37,228 nucleotides of DNA from the NCBI GenBank assembly GCA_958430865.1, contig CAUDNR010000038.1:1-37228 (forward strand), given 5' to 3'. Made by a program: the position numbers and the translations under genes. Positions within the stretch are counted from its first letter, which is position 1; every line of letters begins with the position of its first letter. Below the pieces are notes generated by a model. It saw nothing but the letters and a program-made list of their open reading frames with translations, was not told the DNA's origin and searched no databases. Below are positions 30,452 through 37,228 of this stretch, piece after piece. Source of the stretch: Entrophospora sp. SA101. Its lineage: Eukaryota > Glomeromycota > Glomeromycetes > Entrophosporales > Entrophosporaceae.

Positions 30452-31621
30452 TTAATAAAAACAAGGATGAGGGTAATGATATTGATTTTTAAAAATGAAA
30501 ATATCTTCAACTGGAACACCAGGATTTAAAAAACAACCTTCACTTGAATCATACAATGGTCTAAAGAAATCAGGAATATCAGAATTGTTTTGTTTTATTC
30601 TTGATAAAGTTCTCTCAAGTAAATCAAATTTCGTTTTAAAATCTTTATCATTGTATTCTTGTAAATTTTTTACAAAATTATTAAAACCTTGAATTGATTC
30701 ATTATAACGATTTATTTTTTCGTTGTTATCATTATTGTCATTATTGTCACTATTTTCATTCTTTTTTGTTGCTGAAGATGATATTGGGGATATTGAAGAT
30801 TGACTTGACGAAGTAGATTTAGGTGTAGTGACGTAGGAAGGTGCATTAGATATACTAGCAGATGGTGTATCATCACTATTACGATTACTTGGCATGTTAG
30901 TAGATGTATCATCATTATTAAGACTTGATGCACTAGTTGATGTATTATTATTATTATCACTATTACTACCAGATGATGTAGTAGTGGTAGTGGTAGATGT
31001 TGAAGATCCATCCGATGATTGTGATTGAAAATCACTCGATGTTAAATTGGAAAAATTTAATTTAGACATTTGTAGTAATTGTGCTTCTGCTGTATTTTTT
31101 AAAGATTTTCTTTGTGGTGACGAAATGAAAACATTATTATCATCATTATCATTGACAATATTAGCATTAACATTAGACGTACGTGTAGGTGTAGATGTAT
31201 TGGATTTAGATCTATTGTTATTATTACTATTATTATTAGAATTGGAATTATTATTAGAATTATTGTTTACTGATAATAATTTTCTTTGAAAACTTGATGG
31301 TGATTGACGACGATGATCCGATGAAATTATCGCATTAGTATGGTTATTATTATTATATTCTTGAGATTCTTGAGAAGAAGAAGAAGATATGATAGTTGTA
31401 GGAGTGGTGGAGGGCGACGACGTTGGAGTTAAAGTTGACGAGGAGGATAAATGAACAAGAACGTGTTTTTGCCTTAAAGGTGTTGAATAATTACTAATAT
31501 TGTTGTTGTTGTTATTGCTGCTGCTAGGTGTTCTTAAAGGTGTAGTTGAAGCGGACGTTATGTCCATATAATCTGTAATTATTCTTCTTGATTCAGGGGC
31601 AAAAACACTACACTCCATCAT
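30452..31621 (-). CDS. Ser/Asn-rich protein with four CDK-type sites, function unknown
   Basis: Single-exon frame of 389 aa from ATG 31621; the second codon is also Met. Most of the protein is low-complexity Ser, Asn and Thr. Four full proline-directed kinase sites (S/T-P-x-R/K) stand out: TPLR at 27-30, TPLR at 47-50, TPTR at 144-147 and SPQR at 168-171. A short conserved-looking segment, KSLKNTAEAQLLQMSKLNF, follows the last site. The C-terminal ~85 residues (YNESIQGFNNFVKNLQEYND; FDLLERTLSRIKQ; IPDFFRPLYDSSEGCFLNPG) are not low complexity and look folded. An ACGCGT box lies 24 bp upstream of the ATG. Together these would fit a G1/S-expressed CDK substrate, but that is inference; no known family was recognised. 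Confidence 0.75.
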   Translation of the reverse strand: MMECSVFAPESRRIITDYMDITSASTTPLRTPSSSNNNNNNISNYSTPLRQKHVLVHLSSSSTLTPTSSPSTTPTTIISSSSSQESQEYNNNNHTNAIISSDHRRQSPSSFQRKLLSVNNNSNNNSNSNNNSNNNNRSKSNTSTPTRTSNVNANIVNDNDDNNVFISSPQRKSLKNTAEAQLLQMSKLNFSNLTSSDFQSQSSDGSSTSTTTTTTSSGSNSDNNNNTSTSASSLNNDDTSTNMPSNRNSDDTPSASISNAPSYVTTPKSTSSSQSSISPISSSATKKNENSDNNDNNDNNEKINRYNESIQGFNNFVKNLQEYNDKDFKTKFDLLERTLSRIKQNNSDIPDFFRPLYDSSEGCFLNPGVPVEDIFIFKNQYHYPHPCFY

Positions 31622-31644
31622 TATTTAAATTTTTGAGAAATTTT

Positions 31645-31650
31645 ACGCGT
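31645..31650. promoter_or_regulatory. ACGCGT (MCB) box just upstream of the Ser/Asn-rich gene
   Basis: ACGCGT ends 24 bp before the start codon at 31621. It is the binding site of MBP1-type factors, one of which is encoded about 9 kb to the left. Its closeness to the ATG suggests a 5' UTR or core-promoter position. A chance match is possible. Confidence 0.4.
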
Positions 31651-32165
31651 TTTTTTTTGAATTATTACTGTTGTTGTTATCTAAAAATAAAATAAAATAA
31701 AATATATTTTATCTATATTTATATTTATATATGTAATATTGTTATAAATATAATGTTAAATAGTAAAAGTCGATTTTTTTTTTTGTTAAAAAAGAAAAAA
31801 CAATAAAATATTTATAATATTATGTATTAATAAAATTAATTAAAAAAATAACCAATCAAAATTTATAATGTTTGAGTGGATGATATACAAAATGTTTCAG
31901 CAAGTTTTACGTAATTCTCGCACGCTCTTGATTATTATTATTATTTATAAAATTTATTGTTAATTGTCGATCTACATATTAAGATTGATGCTTTTGTTAA
32001 TTGTAATTGATTGAATAAAAAAAAATATATGCAAGTCTAACGTTTATTAAGTAAGTCAATAAATTAATTATTATTAATAGTAATGAAAAAGGAATTAAAA
32101 ATTTACAAAATTTACAAAAATTTAAAAATCTAAAATTTTAATTAAATTTAATAATGTGGTAATGT
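31651..32165. promoter_or_regulatory. Intergenic DNA between two minus-strand genes
   Basis: AT-rich with long A/T runs. It should hold the promoter of the Ser/Asn-rich gene and the 3' flank of the kelch gene. I see no frame or repeat of note. Confidence 0.4.
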
Positions 32166-34015
32166 TTAATTATAAGTCGGAGATTTCGCTTCGATATCAA
32201 TACCAGGTGGAGGCGTTTCAGAAAAAAGAGGACTTGTGGTATTTTTTAATTGTTGTAATTTCTTCCATTTTTTATACAATAGAACTGTTACTACTATTAT
32301 CGTAGTTATACTAAAAACACCTCCAATTGTTACCCCAATTATAGTTCCTAATTCTTGTGGTAATTTAAAGGGTGTTTCTGTCACATCATCACTAGTTGAC
32401 GACAACGATGTTGAAGATGGTGATGATGAATTCGTTGTTGAAGATGGTGATGATGATGGTTCTGAATTTAATTCGTTATTTTTAGTAATAACATTGCTAT
32501 TACTAAGATTAAGATTATATGATGGTGTCCATTTGTACTCGGAAGGCAACGAAATATCCAAAATATAAATATCTGAAGATGGTCCTGTTGTCGTGTTTCC
32601 TATACAAATAAAGAATAACTTGAATATGAATAAAAGTTCGCATATATTTACAAAAAGTATTTATTTTGCTCACCAAATGTTATCATCATTTGATTATTAA
32701 TTAAGGTTGCAGAATGATATGCAAGAGCAGGTGGTGATTGGTTGGATATTTTTGGTTCTGACCATTGAAAATTACTTGTATTTAAAACAATTAGATTTGG
32801 TGTTGCAGGTTCCATTCCATCATTTGAACTCTTACCACCAAAAATAATTATATTATCATTTGCATCTTTGTATTTATTTTGTAATAAGGAATTATAATTA
32901 TTAATTGATTAATTAATTAATTATAGTAAATATTGCTTACATTGTAAATAAAGTACTTACCCAATACAGCAGAATGGCCAATTCTCACATCTGGATTAAT
33001 ACCAGTGGCAATCTATTAAATAAATAAATCAATAAAACTATTTTTCTTTGGTAAAATTTTCATCAAATCTTGTTTATTTATTTGATAAACCACACTTACA
33101 TTCTTCTTCCAAACAGCTTTCTTAGTATCATAAACCCATATCTAAAATAAGATAAAAAATTTATTAATTAAAGTCATATATTATTATATTTATTATGACC
33201 AAAATTATATTTACCTCATTCATTTGAGCAAGTGATATAACACTTGAACCAGGAATCATTTGTTTTCCACCAATATAAATAATATTTCCATTAGATAACA
33301 GCGTGGCGGTATAATCAGACCAAAGTGGAGGCTTGTCTTTGTTGGAGAAAATAATTGACTCCCAGGATAAACTGTTATTTGAATTTGTATTTAAAACGTT
33401 CATATCGTTTAACAAAGTAGCACCATTAAAACCACTCGATCCACCAAAAATATATATTTTTGCATTTTGATTATCATTAACAGCTTGAAATAATATTCTT
33501 TGTTCTGGTGTAACACCATCAATGACTGGCTTTTTCCATTGTTTGCTCAATGGATCAAAAGCGGTTACAAATCCATTAATATTAGAAGGAGAGGCAGACG
33601 TTTTTGATGTTACTTCTCTTCCAACATTACCAAACAAATATATTATTTTATTGCTATCGCCAATTGAACTCCAACAATAACTTAATGGCTGTGGTGTATT
33701 ATTGGAAGTTATTTGTGATGTTAAATCTGTCCATGGAATATCATTGTTGTTGAATGAATTGGATAAATCTAATAATAATATTTGATTTATACAACTTTCA
33801 ATGTCGTTTGAACCTTTTCCAATTCCTCCAAAAAAATACAATTTTGAATCGATTAAAATGCTAGTTGTAGAATGCCTTGGTATTGGAATAATTGATTCTA
33901 CAATCCCGACATAATTTATTATTAGTAAAAATATTATAATAATTGATAAGATATTACTACTATTATTATAATGATGATAACGATTATTGTAAAACTGTTT
34001 CCTTGAATTCTTCAT
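32166..34015 (-). CDS. Kelch-repeat type I membrane protein
   Basis: Five exons: 34015-33215, 33141-33100, 33012-32961, 32865-32674 and 32599-32166, GT-AG with matching phases, about 506 aa. A hydrophobic signal segment (ILSIIIIFLLIINYVGIVES, about 23-42) is followed by kelch motifs: SILIDSKLYFFGGIG, IIYLFGNVG, KIYIFGGSSGFNGATLLND, TLLSNGNIIYIGG, VWKKN and GHSAVLDANDNIIIFGGKSS across the third intron, then a Ser/Pro-rich stalk. One transmembrane helix (GTIIGVTIGGVFSITTIIVV, near 430-450) leads to a short basic cytoplasmic tail. The N-terminal propeller should be extracellular or lumenal. Kelch propellers bind proteins; similar signal-kelch-TM proteins are numerous in Rhizophagus, as I recall. 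The exact ligand cannot be inferred. Confidence 0.9.
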
Positions 34016-35865
34016 GTTGATTCAATAAAAAAAAAAATTGTCCTAATAAATATTGTTCTTTGTAAATAATTTTTTGGAAGAAGAATTTTTCTTTGATTTT
34101 AACGACTGTTTAAAGGAATGTAAAAAATATCTAAAAAGGGTGTGTTTTTTATTAAAATGACAATGAATAATAAGAAAATAAAAGAAACATGAATTTGGTG
34201 GTAAAGGTAACAGTTAGGAAAACCTTTAAAACGACGACGATATTAATGGTGTGGAAAAAATTTTGATCGTAAGATGTTTAAATTATTACAATTTATATAC
34301 AACAAAAAAAATTTCATGCATGCATATGTACGTATATATATATATATATATTTGTATTCCCGTTTTTAGAAAGTTCCTAATTAATGTAATTAATGTTTTT
34401 AAAATTTTTTCTTGAGGCAAACGGTAATTCGCTTTTAATATTTTTAATATTACAAAAATAAAAAAATATATCAAATTGATGAGTCTTTTATACACCACCC
34501 ATTATTCAATTTTGTTGTGTACATTAATGTTATATTTTTAGTATTGTTTAATTAATGGTAACCAATGATTTAAGATTATGCGTCCAATCTATTTCCTTAT
34601 ATGGCGAACAGATTTCCTTGATAGATAATTTTAATTATACATTTTTAACATGGCTTCCGGGCTTTAACTTCACTTATTCATAAAAAAATGAACAGACAAT
34701 AGCTAATATTAAATGATACACGTACGTACGTATAGATAAGGAAGGGTGCTGACAGCTTTCTGATGGATCTATCTTTAGCTGAACCAGAGTCACACGACGT
34801 ATTAGTAATCTCAATATTTATAGATATTATATGTATAAACCTTTCTTTCTCTCTCCCGTTTACCAATCAAGATTTATATTCTTGCTAACATTGAAATAGA
34901 AAATACATTGTTAAAAGAAAAGGAATTATTTTTTTTTAATTGTTTGTTGTCAATTAATTAATCAATTGCTGTTAATAAAATATCCGTTAAATTATCACAT
35001 AAACATTGGGCGAGTGTGCGACATTTTATATAAGGAAATCTTTTTCAACAATAAAAATGTAAAAAACAGACACTATTTTTCAAATGGGGAATGCTGCAAC
35101 AAAACCCAAAAGTGAGCATAATAATAATGTAATACTGTCAGTACAACACCCCAATAATCCAACAGTCGGAACTCGTTAAACAGATGTATTTGTATTGTGT
35201 TGAAGTGCCAGCGAACTTTTATACAATAAAATGCTCCTTTAACGAATTATAAAACGAGTAGCAAGGTTGGAGTAGGTTTTGATTATTTTAGAACACATAT
35301 TTCTCTTTTTTCTTTTAATGTCAGTGTATTTTTCATTTTAACATTTTTTTGATGTGAAAATAATACGCAAATCATCTATAAAATTATACAAAATAAAACA
35401 AAGTTTCTTTCGATAAACCGATATTATTCGTCTTATCAAGTTATGATTTATTATATGTGGAACCATATGCAATAATCGTCTTAAACATTATTCGTGTTAT
35501 TTGGGTTGATTTTTATTATAAAAAACTGTTACACGGTGAATCTCGCCAAGAAATTAGTTTTATAACATTCTGATAACCTCTGTTTTATTGCTGACTAAAA
35601 AAGTTAAACAAAAGAATTTATTTGCTTATTAATTAGTTTTTGTAAAAATGTTGTTGCAGGAATGAATTAATTAACAATTTCCTGCTTCTACTCTTATGAG
35701 CAAGGCTCTGAAATGTTGATTAATTAGTTAAGTATTTACTAGCTAATGGTAGATAGTTCGTAGTCCATAGTCATTAGTGATTTTTCGCTTGGTCAAAAAA
35801 AGCATTCCAATTTTATCGATGTACCGGCCAATCATATCGCGAACATGTGATAAAATAATAATAAT
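34016..35865. other. Long AT-rich intergenic stretch
   Basis: No gene is supported; the short frames at 34286-34498, 34678-34866 and 35743-35961 look random. It contains a (TA)n run at about 34336-34351 and an ACGTACGTACGT run near 34721. The kelch promoter lies at the left end. Confidence 0.4.
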
Positions 35866-36472
35866 ATTATCCCTTAAACGAATTTTTGATCCAAATCTGG
35901 ACCAAAAATTATAAAAAAGATATTTTCCTGCGGTCTCACCACAATCATAAATGATATTCAAAACCCCATACTTATATTAAAAAATTTATTTGGGGGTTAC
36001 ATATAACAGGTAAGAAAATGTGTGTAAAAATACACATTTTTTTGTTATGAAAATCACGTTGCTTGATAGTAAAAATTTGCGATACAGTTATATAAACCCT
36101 ATATCTCCTTCACTAAAATTATTAGCTAGTATGTAAACACTACTGATAGAACTTCTTAGGCAGATCAAATTACATGATTTATGTCTAAGAACCATAGGTC
36201 TAGTATCAATAATTAAAATTTTCCATATAGTGAGCTTTTCAAAAAAAAAATTTTTTAAAAAAGATACAAATGTTTCTTTACTTATAAAAAACCTCAAATA
36301 TGATTCCAATATGTACGATTTTTTAAAAATAAATTTTTCAGGATATATGTTAATTGAAAATGTAAAAATATTCGGGGCTTGTTAGTAGCATTTTAATTTA
36401 AAGAGGGATTGAATTTACTCGGAAGATCTACACAAATTTGGACCAAAAATCCCTGTACGTTTAAGGGATAAT
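35866..36472. mobile_element. Candidate TA-flanked inverted-repeat element
   Basis: The ends are inverted: ATTATCCCTTAAACG at 35866-35880 and its exact complement at 36458-36472. After a 6-nt offset they continue as AATTTTTGATCCAAATCTG versus GATTTTTGGTCCAAATTTG (16 of 19 matching). Read as TA + TCCCTTAAACG, this fits a Tc1/mariner-type miniature element of about 0.6 kb. The interior has no convincing ORF. Confidence 0.5.
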
Positions 36473-36676
36473 TACATTGCGACTTATGACAATATGACAT
36501 TATGAATGTCAAAAGTCATAATAGTACATAGTAAAAACGAGGGAGATTTCAAATTTATATCCCTTTATTTTATAAGATGAAATAAACATCAAAGAATATA
36601 TTGATACATTTTTTTTTTTTTTGATTTTTTAATCAGAAAATAAAAAACCACTTTGTAGTACCTGTAGATGAAAACT

Positions 36677-36684
36677 CTTACCAC
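36677..36684 (+). repeat. 8-bp target-site duplication, left
   Basis: CTTACCAC directly before the foldback element; repeated at 36825-36832. Confidence 0.85.
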
Positions 36685-36824
36685 CAGTGTCTGAAATTGA
36701 GTGCGGGTGTTTGTGTTACATATTGAATTTAGCCAATCAAATTTGTCCTTCTGGTAGAAAATTTAACGTTGATTGGCTAAATTCAATATGTAACACAAAC
36801 ACCCGCACTCAATTTCAGACACTG
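36685..36824. mobile_element. 140-bp hAT-like foldback MITE
   Basis: Two perfect 55-bp inverted arms (36685-36739 and 36770-36824) surround a 30-bp loop. The ends read CAGTGTCTGAAATTGAGTGC, matching the CAG-type termini of hAT transposons. The element is flanked by an exact 8-bp duplication, CTTACCAC, the hAT target-site length. It encodes nothing and must depend on a hAT transposase from elsewhere. Perfect arms and an intact duplication point to recent movement. Confidence 0.88.
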
Positions 36825-36832
36825 CTTACCAC
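36825..36832 (+). repeat. 8-bp target-site duplication, right
   Basis: CTTACCAC directly after the foldback element. Confidence 0.85.
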
Positions 36833-36942
36833 GCCTACCTCGATTACATGACAAGGCTTTTTTAAGATAAGATTTCCTTATTTTCTACCAATCAGGGGGT
36901 GGGTTCTGGGTTGGGATTCGTGTAACAGAGGTAGGTGTGGTA

Positions 36943-37228
36943 AAACATTTCATTCATCAATTAAAAATCACGTGTTTGATCATCTGTGAATATTTCCAAC
37001 GTATCTTCTTACATAAAAGACTAGAAAAGGAAAATTTGACTGATTCATTGAGTGAAGTAGAATAACCTGCGTAAACAAGAGATGAAGATATGGAGGCGGA
37101 TATAATCAAAGAACAAATAATAATAGTCACAGGACATGTCACATCAATTGATTTTCTATATGTGAAAATAAATTCGAAATTCGTGTCACATGAAGTTTTT
37201 TTAAAATATCTCGTTATTTTTATAATAA
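36943..37228. other. Right edge, no gene seen
   Basis: AT-rich, with one doubtful 61-codon minus-strand frame (36957-37142). Confidence 0.35.

Larger units (their letters stand above)
36679..36942. mobile_element. Older TA-flanked MITE, interrupted by a hAT-like MITE
   Basis: Sequence after the inner element begins TTACCACGCCTACCTCGATT. The right end at 36921-36942 is the complement of TTACCACACCTACCTCTGTT. Read as TA + CCACRCCTACCTC, these are the ends of a ~117-bp element flanked by TA, split near its left end by the 140-bp insertion. Confidence 0.6.

Noticed and set aside
31047..31289. Plus-strand Leu-rich frame
   Set aside because: Antisense of the Asn/Ser tracts in the 30452-31621 gene, as are 30495-30692 and the minus-strand out-of-frame 30712-31035.
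32236..32568. Plus-strand frame opposite the kelch protein C-terminus
   Set aside because: Antisense to the transmembrane exon; no support.
36685..36824. Rho-independent terminator or CRISPR-like repeat
   Set aside because: Eukaryotic context; the 55-bp arms with an 8-bp target duplication are explained by a MITE.

Overview
The window looks like nuclear DNA of an arbuscular mycorrhizal fungus, most likely Rhizophagus or a close Glomeromycotina relative. The reasons are very high A+T, spliceosomal GT-AG introns of about 45-140 nt, poly-Asn/poly-Ser tracts, a membrane-anchored kelch protein, an MBP1-type APSES factor, and many decayed transposon reading frames. This assignment is from pattern recognition, not a search. 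There are no bacterial operons and no CRISPR array.

Layout. 1-5461 is repeated almost perfectly at 15187-20647. Each copy carries a complete seven-exon cyclase-associated protein (CAP) gene and an older pseudogene on the minus strand. The right-hand copy runs on into a complete four-exon MBP1/SWI4-like gene (19934-22743). The left-hand copy keeps only the 3' part of that gene and stops at 5461, where it joins transposon DNA. Between the two copies lies a large inverted repeat (arms 5452-8429 and 11821-14809) built around a DNA transposon. Its 28-bp terminal inverted repeats start GGGGCATGG, and its spliced transposase of about 623 aa carries an HADNCSGQNKN motif. The left arm has an open gene; the right arm is cut by a 10-N gap and damaged by a stop and a frameshift. 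The single-copy spacer holds a 484-bp tandem duplication, a decayed exon, a tRNA-derived SINE with a 13-bp target duplication, and the first two exons of a gene cut off by the gap (11438-11810).

22744-30451 is a gene-poor stretch of broken genes: intron-bearing relics at 23893-24139 and 24353-25019, a Tc1/mariner-like DDE transposase tail at 27073-27481, gag-like zinc knuckles at 28665-29064, and a TE-like ORF at 29363-29788. To the right are two apparently intact minus-strand genes: a low-complexity Ser/Asn-rich protein (30452-31621) with four full CDK-type sites and an ACGCGT box 24 bp before its ATG, and a five-exon kelch-repeat type I membrane protein (32166-34015). The right end is non-coding and carries nested miniature transposons, including a 140-bp hAT-like foldback element with an 8-bp target duplication.

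Functional theme. CAP (actin turnover and Ras/cAMP signalling) and MBP1 (G1/S transcription) lie in tandem on one strand. ACGCGT boxes, the sites bound by MBP1-type factors, lie upstream of MBP1 itself and of the Ser/Asn-rich gene. The large duplication and palindrome may be real or may come from scaffolding, since the palindrome is closed across an N gap.
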